A DNA stretch of 64,000 bases. Origin: Anastrepha obliqua (taxonomy: Eukaryota; Arthropoda; Insecta; Diptera; Tephritidae). The notes beneath the pieces are model-generated. The model was not told the DNA's origin and ran no database searches. It saw only the letters and a program-made list of their open reading frames with translations. Positions 55,301-64,000 of the stretch are shown piece after piece. Position numbers and translations under genes: made by a program. The stretch covers positions 21,661,792 to 21,725,791 of the forward strand of contig NC_072892.1 in assembly GCF_027943255.1 (NCBI RefSeq), in the 5' to 3' direction. Each line of letters starts with the position of its first letter. The first letter of the stretch is position 1.

Positions 55301-56149
55301 AATTATAGACCAAACTGAAGATGTTTGACAGTGAAACAAAACACGAAACGTGTGTCAGCTGTTTAAACCAACTGGTTATGAGCTAAATCTAGCATTAAAA
55401 GTATCATAAAGAAGAATATTTAGTCGCATGTAGTTGGTGAACTTAGTTTTTTAGCTGCTCAAAAGTCTCTTCGAATTGACTCTTTGAGGATTTCTTCATT
55501 TCAATTTTTATGTAATAACAAAAGTAAATCGTGTTTGGTAGTGTATCTCATGTCCCAAAAGACTATGTAAATTATCTCTAGTTGTGTTATGTTAACACAC
55601 ATACATACATAATAAAACTTCATACGAGCGTCCGTTGTACAGCAAGTCAAAATGCAACAATCATAAATCAGTAGCTTACTTAAATTTGATGCCTACGGTT
55701 GCAGTAGATTCCCGTATGTTCGCACACTTCCATTCACACTAACACTCGCACACAAATAAAGCAAGCAGAGCAATTTGTAGTACTTCAATGAAGTGGACAC
55801 GTTTCCATTTGTATGTTGTAAAGATTGATGGGTCAACATAGCCCAATCAAAGGATCATATAACGGATAAGCTGACATGGACAGACAGGACGAGCAGGCAC
55901 ATTTTAATACACATGCACACATACGAGTATGTGTTTGACCCTGCAGAGAGAAAATCTTAAGTAGAGAAATAAGTTACTGGTTCACAATTATTGCCATTTC
56001 ACCAATTCCGAACCAATTTGCTGCTCATTCGCAAGTGGCGAAAGCTTTCAGTATCAAAGCGCAAAACCGATTCTGAAGATCAGTCAGAAAATTAATCAAT
56101 GATTTTGAGTTTGGCGCCATAGAAGATGAAATATGAAATACCTATAAAA
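55301..56149. other. Unassigned DNA
   Basis: Nothing recognised. Confidence 0.5.
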
Positions 56150-56890
56150 ATATCAAATAAAACCAAAAAATAATAATAATAATAAATTACAAAGAATTAA
56201 ATATAAAAAACGAAATTATAACAAAAACAAAAAAAAAATGGTATATAAAAAAAAGACAAAAACGAAAAATAATACAATGAAAAAAATTAAAAAATAAAAT
56301 AAAATAAAAAAACTAATATTTGCATATAATACATTGTATGTTTGTATAAATATAATAAAGCAAATAATATTAACAGAAATAAATTATAAAAAATAAAATA
56401 TAAACAACGATAAAATAAAAAAGCAAGAAAAACAAGAAAAATTATACTAAAACAAAAAAAAACTTTTAAATAAATAAAAAACAAAAAACAGAATAAAATT
56501 TTTTTTAATTATAAAAATTCACAAGAAAAAAATTATAATAATAAACAAGTAAAAAAAAATAAATATATAAAAAAGGAAAAAATAAAAAAAGCAAACAAAA
56601 AAAACCAAAAATAATACTAAAACAAAAAAAAAATTAAAATACATAATAAACAAAAAAAGAATACAATTTTTTTAATTATAAAAATTCACAAGAAAAAAAT
56701 TAATATATAATAATAAAAAAGTAAAAAAAAAATTAAATATAAAAAACGATAGAATACAAAAAACAAAAAAAAAATAATATTATAATACTCAAACAAAATA
56801 TAGAAATTGTAAAAAGTAAAGTAAAAGTAAAACAACTTTCAAATTCTAGAAATTACAAAAAAAAATAACAATAATAAAAAATAAAAATTA
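56150..56890 (+). repeat. A-rich low-complexity tract with 167-bp tandem repeat
   Basis: Almost only A and T with short AAT/AAAAC runs. A block from ACTAAAACAAAAAAAAA through AATTATAAAAATTCACAAG (56511) recurs 167 bp later (56678), with a weaker trace further on. No coding potential. Confidence 0.8.
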
Positions 56891-57110
56891 CCTTCGTAGT
56901 GCACGCGAGGCACGCACGGATTTGTGCAATTCAGATTAAAGATTTCCAGCACTAAATCACTTTGTTTTGTCATAAAGTTAGGAAAAAATTATTCAAAAAT
57001 CAAATTGAATGATTAACTTTTCGCCACCTTGTGTCACAGCTAGTAACAGAAAAATTGGAATGTGATTTTCAACGAACCTCAAAGTTAGTGTCTCTACCAG
57101 CAATGAAATA

Positions 57111-58269
57111 TTGGGTAGTCGAAAAAGTCTTTTCGTATTTTGTCAATAGATGTCGTTGGAGTCATCTAACTCCAGTGCTACCAATCACATTGAAGAAATT
57201 CGCTATATTTTGAAATTTTTGTATAAAAAAGGGAAGAATGCCACGCAAGCCACCAATGAAATTTGTGAAGTTTACGAAGACGATGCTGTATCAGTTCGTG
57301 TAGCACAACAATGATTCGCTCGCTTCCGTTCTGGAAATTTCGATGTGAAAGATGCACCTCGCTCCGGTCGACCTATCCGTGAAAAAGTCGATGAAATTAT
57401 GGAAAAGATTGACCAGGACCGTCACTTAAGCTCACCAAGGCAGTAAACATTCATCATCAAACGGTTTTGAACCATTTAAAAAATGCTGGTTACAAAAAGA
57501 AGCTCGATGTTTGGGTACCACATGAATTGTCTGTGACAAATTTAATGGACCGAATTAACATCTGCGATTCTTTGCTGAAACGAAATGAAATCGAACCATT
57601 TCTGAAGCGAATGGTAACAGGAAACGAAAAGTGGATCAAATACGACAATAATGTGCGAAAAAGATCATGGTGCAAGGGTGGTGAAGCTCAACAAATGGTC
57701 GCAAAGCCAGGATTGACGCCTCGAAAGGTTATGCTGTGTGTTTGGTGGGATTAGAAAGGAATCATCCACTATGAGCTGCTCCAGCCTGCTCGAATGATTT
57801 ATTCTACACTGTACTGTCAACAACTGATGAGATTGAAGCAAGCAATCGAAAAAAAAACGTGCCGAACTGATCAGCAGAAAGGGCGTCGTCTTCCATCTGG
57901 ACAACGCTAGGCCACACACATCTTTGATGACTCGGCAAAAACTGGGAGAGCTTGGCTGGGAAGTTTTGATGCATCCACCATATAGCCCTGACCTTGCACC
58001 ATCGGACTACCATTTGTTTTGGTCGATGCAGAACTCCCTTAACGGAGTAAAGTTGGCTTCAAGAGAAGCCTATGAAAATTACTTGTCGCAGTTTTTCGCC
58101 GAGAAACCACAAAAGTTTTACACTGATGGAATAATGTCTCTAGAAGAAAAATGGCAAAAGGTGGTCCACCAAAATGGTACCTATTTGGTTTAATAAAGTT
58201 CATTATAAATATAAAAAAAATGAGTTGAAGTTTTATAAGAAATACGAAAAGACGTTTTCGACTACCCAA
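57111..58269 (+). mobile_element. Full-length mariner (1,159 bp) with perfect ends, inactivated
   Basis: TA-flanked. Left end TTGGGTAGTCGAAAAAGTCT; the right end is the complement of TTGGGTAGTCGAAAACGTCT. Transposase blocks: HIEEIRYILKFLYKKGKNAT, FARFRSGNFDVKDAPRSGRP, LDVWVPHELSVTNLMDRINI, VTGNEKWIKYDNNVRKRSW (first Asp changed to Asn), VMLCVWWD, VVFHLDNARPHTSLMTRQKL (second Asp), MHPPYSPDLAPSDYHLF (third Asp) and the C-terminus EKWQKVVHQNGTYLV plus stop. There is a stop near 57312, a deletion near 57430 and frameshifts near 57752 and 57850. D,D34D type. Confidence 0.92.
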
Positions 58270-58317
58270 TATTTTACCAATTTTACTCTTGGGCCTAATG
58301 AACCTTCAAGGATCGTT

Positions 58318-58760
58318 TGACGAGTCCCTGCAAAGTCGGGTAGATGGCGCTACTGGTGCATATCGAGGTTATGTTTAGTTGGTAGCATCTCTTGGAAGAA
58401 TACACACCAAGCTTCATTCCGATCGGTATATTTCTTTGTGTTTGGCATTCGTTTGAATCGAGGAAATCGAGTGATTTTATTTTTCCTTTATGACAAAGCA
58501 CCAGCTCACGCCTCAGCAGTTGTGGTCGCGAAATTAATGGAAATAGGGTTCCAACACGTTTCCCGGATCTCTTATTCGCCAATTTGAAGAAATGACTGGC
58601 GTGAAAAAGATTTTATTCAAGCGTGGAGGTGCTTGCAGAAACGAATGGCTATTTTTTAGACTTGGACAAATCATATTACGCGGAAGGGATCAACAAACTA
58701 GAACAACGTTGGACGATGTGTAGAAGCCGGAAAGAAGACTATGTCGAAAAATAAAACAGG
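58318..58760 (+). mobile_element. mariner deletion derivative
   Basis: Starts with GGTAGATGGCGCTACTGGTG and a stretch shared with 1510-1610. It continues FLYDKAPAHASAVVVAKLME (second catalytic Asp in DKAP), HVSRISYSPI, then YYAEGINKLEQRW and RKEDYVEK plus stop near 58754. The N-terminal half and third Asp are missing. The two copies share the same 5' junction, so the deletion predates their spread. Confidence 0.75.
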
Positions 58761-58800
58761 TTCACCTCAAACAATTGAGTGATCTTTATTTTTACATGGG

Positions 58801-59782
58801 CTTTTCAAACGAGGCTCATGTGTTTAAATATTATATAAAAAGATAGCCTAGTCCATTCAGCTAATTTCAAAACTTAATTTCAATCAATTTTTCGGTCAGT
58901 TTTTGGCCACTTTTAGGGACTTCGGACCCATAATTTGATACTTGAAAATAGGTATAAATATAATTTTTCTAGTTTAACACTCATTTGGAGCCATTGAAAC
59001 TGTACCTATAGTCTATATAACATCTCTGGAAATTGCAACTAGTTCCGAGCTACCAAAAGTGGTGCCGCAGGAGAAAGCGAACGCGCACTAGTCGTGGTTC
59101 TAAATCATATGTAGAATCTAACACCACTAAAGTGCATCGGGTCGATATTAGCGACTAGTTAGGAGGTGAGTCCAAAGATTAGGCAGAGGAGTGGATATAT
59201 AGACAGACAATGCGATTTATAGCAACGATGGTGGTGACTTAAACTGCCGTTAGCCCACATTGATTGCTTTGCACATACACATTTGCACATGCACACACAA
59301 ACATGCACATTTAACGGTATTTAAAGTAAATTGTGGACCTAAGCAAATGCATGCGATATGTCAACATAAGGGTGACGGCTATCGATAAGGTTGACGAGTT
59401 CAAAGAGCCTCATATGGAATTACATGCCGGCGCTGACTTGTCCTCCCTCGTACATATGCAGTTTGGTTGTCATAGTAGTCACGGTTGTTACAGCTGGCAC
59501 CGCTGCCGCTGCTGCTCATTCTGCTAAGCTGACAAGTGTCAAAATATGTAAACCAACAACTGTCACAACATGACAAATGACAAACGGAGTTGGAGAACAC
59601 CTACTACATGCACACGCACACGTACACATCCTCTACACTTCCACACGCAGATATGTACCTGCAGAAGTATACTTGCAGGGAACCGCATTAGCGCCATACA
59701 AATGCGATTCTAGTAAATTTTGAGCCATGGCTAGTTCGACGCGGTACTTCTCTTTTTTATATGAGCAACTGATTGATCTTAA
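58801..59782. other. Unassigned DNA
   Basis: CACACA-rich bits near 59270-59305 and 59615-59630. No supported gene. Confidence 0.5.
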
Positions 59783-61980
59783 TTGGCAACTAGAACGGCG
59801 GCCAATAAAGCATATGGCACCGACGGCATACCGAATATGGCATTTAAAGCTGTGGTGTACTCAAATTCACATCTGTATAGGTTGAGCCTAACCGAAGGTG
59901 CATTCCCAAAGAGCTGGAAAAAGCAGTGTCTTGTACTATTGCAAAAACCGGGAAAGCAGCCTGATCAGTCGTCGTTAAACAGACTCGATACTGTTGGGAA
60001 GGTATTCGAAAGAATTTTGAGTGAAAGATTACAGGCGTATCTGGAGGCAGGCGTAACGTTAGATGTAAAATCTCATTTCATATGGCCAATTGGGCACATA
60101 TTTTAAGTGCACTTAGCCAACAGCTTCTCGTTACTGACTGATTGATGGGATAGTTCGAATTTGACAGCATTTGAGTAAGAGCTGTTTCGTGATTTTCGCT
60201 AAGGTAGAAAAAAGGCACCAACGTTGGGTAATTCGCTTTTTGTTTTTGGATGGGAAAAATGTGAGGGGATTAAAGCAAAGTTGGATGCTGTCTATGCGGA
60301 CGCTTCGCCATCTATGACCATAGTAAGATATTGCTTCAACAAATTGAAATGTGGGCGAACATCCGTTTTTGATGAGGAGCGACCAAGACGCCCGGCAGAC
60401 TTGGTTACCGAGGAAATCATTCAAAAAGTCCGCGGAATGACTCTCGCTGATCGCTGATCGACGAACGAAAGTGCGTGAAGTAACAGAGTCCATAGGTGTG
60501 TCGACCGGAACGGCAATTAATATTTTACATGATAAGTTGGCGATGAAAAAATTGTGGGCCCGATGGGTGCTGCGATTACTCACAAGCAACAACAAGCGGT
60601 TGTGGGTGTTAACTTTGAAGCAGTGTTTGGACCAATTTAAGCGAGATCCGAAGGAATTTTCGCGTCGAGTTGTCATCGTTGATGAAACCTGGATTCATCA
60701 TTACACACCAGAAACTAAGCAACAATCAAAACAATGGATTTGTCCCGGTGAATCTGCTCCAAAGAAGGCGAAGACAGTCCCATCGGCCGGAAAGATCATG
60801 GGGACGATGTTTTGGGATGCGAAAGGCGTCATCTTCGTGAATTACAAAACAAAAACGATGAACGATCACTGGGCAATACTGCAGTGAGTTATTGGACCGC
60901 TTTCACAAAAAAAATTGCATGAATTGCTGCCGCACCCCCTGTAATCTAAGGAGGAAGTCATCGCGGAGACAGAGGCGTAGTTTGAAGAGTTCGACATAAC
61001 AAAGACACAAAGGTGTTTAAATAGTGCGAGCCTGGAACTGATCAGTAGGGTGCCGATCAGTAGGAGCAAGCAAAAAGAAAAGCTGTCAGTATCAGTTGGT
61101 GGCCACGATATAGAGTCCCAGGAGCCTATAAAATGTCTTGGCGTCTATTTTGATGACGGACTAACCTTCAGGGAACATTTTACAGCAGTTTGTGTGAAGA
61201 TGAAAAGGTTTAACAACCCGCTTATCTGCATGCCACCGAACATAAGCGGACCACAGGGCACGAGAAGAAAAATTATTTCCACAGTGACGGACTCTGTGAT
61301 GCTGTACACCTTTCCAAACTGGGCTGGAACAAGTGAAAAAAAGTGTAATTTTAAAGAAGTACAGCAAGTCAGTAGAACAAGGATCGCATGCACCTACAGG
61401 ACATTGTCAGATGATGCAATCTGTGTCATAACTAGCGAAGTGCCTGTAAACATCCGGCCTAATGAACAGTAGAGTTTGTACTTTTCTAGTGGTTCTACCT
61501 TGATAGCTGAATGGAATGAAATAAAATAGGAGCAGTCACCAAAAGGCCGGCAGTCGCATAGCTTGATTCCACGGTCTAACGCGAGGATCTGTCAAAAACA
61601 CGGAGACATTGCTTGTTTTCCAGACACAGCTTTTAAGCGGGCACGGATACTTCGAAAAATATCTGCATGGCCTAGACTTTGCTGGTAGACCCTATTGCCC
61701 ATACTGCTTGGACGAAGAGGAGACTGCCGAACATGTGGCCTTTTCTTGCAGCAGGTTCGCTAAGAACGTGATGAACTAGCAAACAAAACTGGGATGCTTC
61801 TAGTCCCACAAATGCTTGAGTCGAATGGAAAGTGGAGGGCGGTGCAAGCTTTCGCAACACAAATTAACGTGGGACTTTGTCACATTGGTTGGAGGCGAAG
61901 GAGTGATGACGAACGCAGCAGCAAGAACAACTGCCGTATTGATAAAGTACAGCAAGACGAATAGCAGACGAGTGTAATTG
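59783..61980 (+). mobile_element. R1-clade LINE ORF2 remnant, split by a mariner
   Basis: Left part: KAYGTDGIPNMAFKAVVYSN, FPKSWKKQCLVLLQKPGKQP, LDTVGKVFERILSERLQAYL (RT fingers), then after a deletion VTLDVKS and ANWAHILSALSQQ (motif A region, frameshifted) to about 60125. Right part from 60996: KLSVSVGGHDIESQEPIKCL, GVYFDDGLTFREHF, NISGPQGTRRKIISTVTDS, then LLSGHGYFEKYLHGLDFAGR and PYCPYCLDEEETAEHVAFSC (C-terminal zinc motif, about 61625-61755). The palm motif YADD is in the lost middle. Non-functional. Confidence 0.85.
60126..60995 (+). mobile_element. mariner nested in the R1 element
   Basis: Transposase: WVIRFLFLDGK, IKAKLDAVYADASPSMTIVR, GRTSVFDEERPRRPADLVTE, frameshift at about 60455, then TKVREVTESIGVSTGTAINI, LWARWVLRLLTSNNKRLWV, VVIVDETWIHHYTPETKQQS (first Asp), SAGKIMGTMFWDAKGVIFVN. 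After a stop a jump leads to KLHELLPHP and SKEEVIAETEA-FEEFD. The second and third Asp region is deleted and the 3' end is missing. The start codon position has GTA instead of ATG. It sits between R1 motif A and the post-palm region. Confidence 0.85.
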
Positions 61981-62152
61981 ACGATTGAGCTTATTGCTCA
62001 CCACGGCCTCCAGACCACTAATTACCAAATCGGTATCCCTGTAGAATGAACCGTCGAGCTTGAGGCGTGTGGGACCTTACCGCCTGACTGACTAAGGCTC
62101 TCGATTGATTTTACATTTCGTAAAAAAAAATAGTCGATGGTTTAGTTTTTGT

Positions 62153-62623
62153 TATACCAGGCCGGATCGATTTGTGGGGAGGCAAAAAAATCGCCCATTG
62201 CTCTATGAAAATCATATTCTAGGGATCAAAATAAGAAACTTTACCGAAGGAACCATACCTCTAAAACAAATTCTGATGTCCCCCAATTTGGGTCGAACTT
62301 TTTAGTTTCCTTTCTCATGTAAAGGCCAAAAATGGTGATATTTTGAAATGATTGTATGGGGAACCCCCCAGGGGAGTTCCAGGAGGTGTGCCACTGGCAT
62401 GGGTGGATCGGCCGTCCAAAGTTAGTGGGGGTCGGTCATACATTTGGACTCGATTGGAGCACTCTAAATGGGTCAAAGTGGGATTTTTCGTTCGACCCAA
62501 ATTGGGGGACATCAGAATTCGTTTTAGAGGTATGGTTCCTTCAGCGAAGTTTCTTATTATGATCCCTAGAATATGATTTTCACAGAGCAATGAGCGCTTT
62601 TTAAATCAACCCGCCCTAATATA
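62153..62623. mobile_element. Fold-back MITE, about 470 bp
   Basis: Arms of ~110-150 bp. The left (62153-62304) contains TGAAAATCATATTCTAGGGATC, read in two parts, and CCCCCAATTTGGGTCGAAC. The right (62493-62623) is its reverse complement with ~10% differences. Outer ends TATACCAGGCCGG and the complement TATATTAGGGCGG. The centre (62312-62480) has no coding similarity. TATA at both outer edges may be part of the target site. Confidence 0.8.
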
Positions 62624-64000
62624 TACAGTTAGAAGGCCGAAAAAGGCGAATTTTCCTGAATTTTTTCTGATAAAACTTTTAAATTTATTGATCTAAAAAT
62701 TTGTACACGCATTATGTTATCTATTAACTGTAGTTTAAGACTTCGTATTAGTACAAATATTTATTTGGAAAGGAGCTACAGCTGATATCCGGGAGCTCCT
62801 CTCAAAACAAACATTTTGCGGTGACCACTATATCTCTGAACTGGATTCTGTGAAATTAAAAAACCAAACAGATTTCGTTAAAGTAATGTTAAATCTAGTA
62901 ATTAATCGAAGAAAAAAGCAAAATTAATATTTTTGATAAAATGGCGTTTTCTCAAAACAAAAAATTGATTTTTGATCAAAATTTCGGGCTTAAACTGCTT
63001 ATTAAAAAATACATATTTATCGGTGAGAAAATTTTCGATCAATTATATTACTAAAAAATATATAATATTTAAGAAGTTCGTGTTGTTAAAATTTGAGACT
63101 AATCGGTTTAGCCGTTTTCGAGTAATGTTCACCGACTTTGAAAACACCATTTTAAGAAAAACGCGCTGCCGCTCCAGCCTTGTAACGGGTGACTTTACCT
63201 CCTTCTCTATATCCATACAAAATATCTATCAAACAAATAAAATCAAAATTTTTTTTTGAAAAATGCAACCATTACATCAGTATTTTCTTATGACGTTGTC
63301 ACGTTAAACTATCGTCAGTAAACCGACTTTACAGACAACCTCTTTTTTTATTCAAAGTATTTTTTTGTTATTTCAAAATTTGTTTTTATTTTTTATACAT
63401 TTTTATTATTTTTTTTATTATTATATTTATTTATATTTCTTTTTTACTTTAATTACATAAACACAAAAACCCAAATTGTTAAAATAAAAAAAAATTTATT
63501 ACTTCTTTAGTTAAAAATTTTGTTTTAACATTTGATATTTTTGTATTACTTCTTCAATATAGCTAAAGAAATATAGAAATATAATTCTTTATATTGAAAT
63601 TTTTTTTATTACTTTAAAATATTTTTTTTATTACTTTCTTATTAAATTTTTTTATTTTTTTTATTTTGCATTTTTTTATTACTGTTTTATTTTAATCACA
63701 AATGTTTCACTTTAAAAGCATTTTAATCACATTTCGATTTAGAAGCTTCCCAATATTTCCTAGAATTGTTGCGCTCACTTGACAGTTGTTGTCAGTAAGT
63801 AATTGCATCAATATTTCGAATAAAAAAACAACGCAAGAAAACGAACTATGAATTTTAGAGTAAGCGCCAAATTACAGTTTGTCCCTCTTAGGGTAAAAAT
63901 ATGCGAACCAATGCAATCTAAAGACCCTTAATCAAATTTACCCTCCAACCAGCGCTTCTGCTTTTCTCATTCCATTTCCAACTAAAATCGTTTATTATTG
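62624..64000. other. AT-rich unassigned DNA
   Basis: Contains TAATCGGTTTAGCCGTTTTCG near 63100 (read in parts), typical of anonymous insect repeats, and a T-rich stretch with recurrent TTTTTATTACTT near 63350-63700. No gene supported. Confidence 0.45.

Noticed and set aside
60131..60676. 181-codon minus-strand ORF
   Set aside because: Antisense shadow of the mariner transposase nested in the R1 element.

Overview
This is 64 kb of AT-rich eukaryotic, insect-type DNA packed with dead transposons. It holds one host coding exon that I recognise: the 5' coding exon of a Furin-like protease 1 (Fur1/Dfurin1) orthologue, minus strand, 49820-50662. The exon ends at a clean AAG|GTGAGT splice donor in phase 0 and has a strong candidate splice acceptor 234 nt upstream of the ATG. 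The window therefore probably lies inside Fur1: 1-49819 would be part of a very long first coding intron, and 50897-64000 a 5'UTR intron or upstream DNA. The Fur1 N-terminus, the mariner/Tc1 set and a tRNA-headed SINE fit a higher fly (Brachycera). A tephritid fruit fly is my best guess, without proof.

Layout. 1-5 kb: two mariner remnants and a LINE RNase H/C-terminal piece. 5-11 kb: (TTTTA)n arrays embedded in SINE copies, an internally deleted LINE with an inverted gag-side repeat, and another LINE 3' end. 14-26 kb: RTE-type remnants; a 5'-truncated but open LINE ORF (18161-20068, reverse transcriptase plus RNase H); DD41D and DD37D transposase remnants; an (AACC)n-tailed LINE. 28-31.4 kb: a mariner MITE whose terminal repeat has become a 69-bp minisatellite, SINEs, a LINE, and a 1,049-bp near-perfect palindrome with a candidate 4-bp target duplication. 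32.2-34.4 kb: an AT-only satellite-like array with a 345-bp higher-order repeat. 35-41.6 kb: a mariner, a Tc1-like element, a nearly full-length mariner and a deleted Helitron carrying a SINE. 43.7-49.1 kb: RTE, R1 and Jockey pieces and three DD41D-family derivatives. 49.8-50.9 kb: the Fur1 exon. 51-58.8 kb: RTE tail, Tc1-like and four mariner/DD41D copies. 59.8-62 kb: an R1-clade element split by a mariner. 62.15-62.62 kb: a fold-back MITE.

Nearly every transposase or reverse transcriptase carries stops, frameshifts or deletions, as expected for old intronic insertions. Only the 18-20 kb LINE ORF is uninterrupted over a long stretch. I saw no rRNA gene, free-standing tRNA gene, CRISPR array or second host gene. 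Short downstream Fur1 exons could still be hidden.
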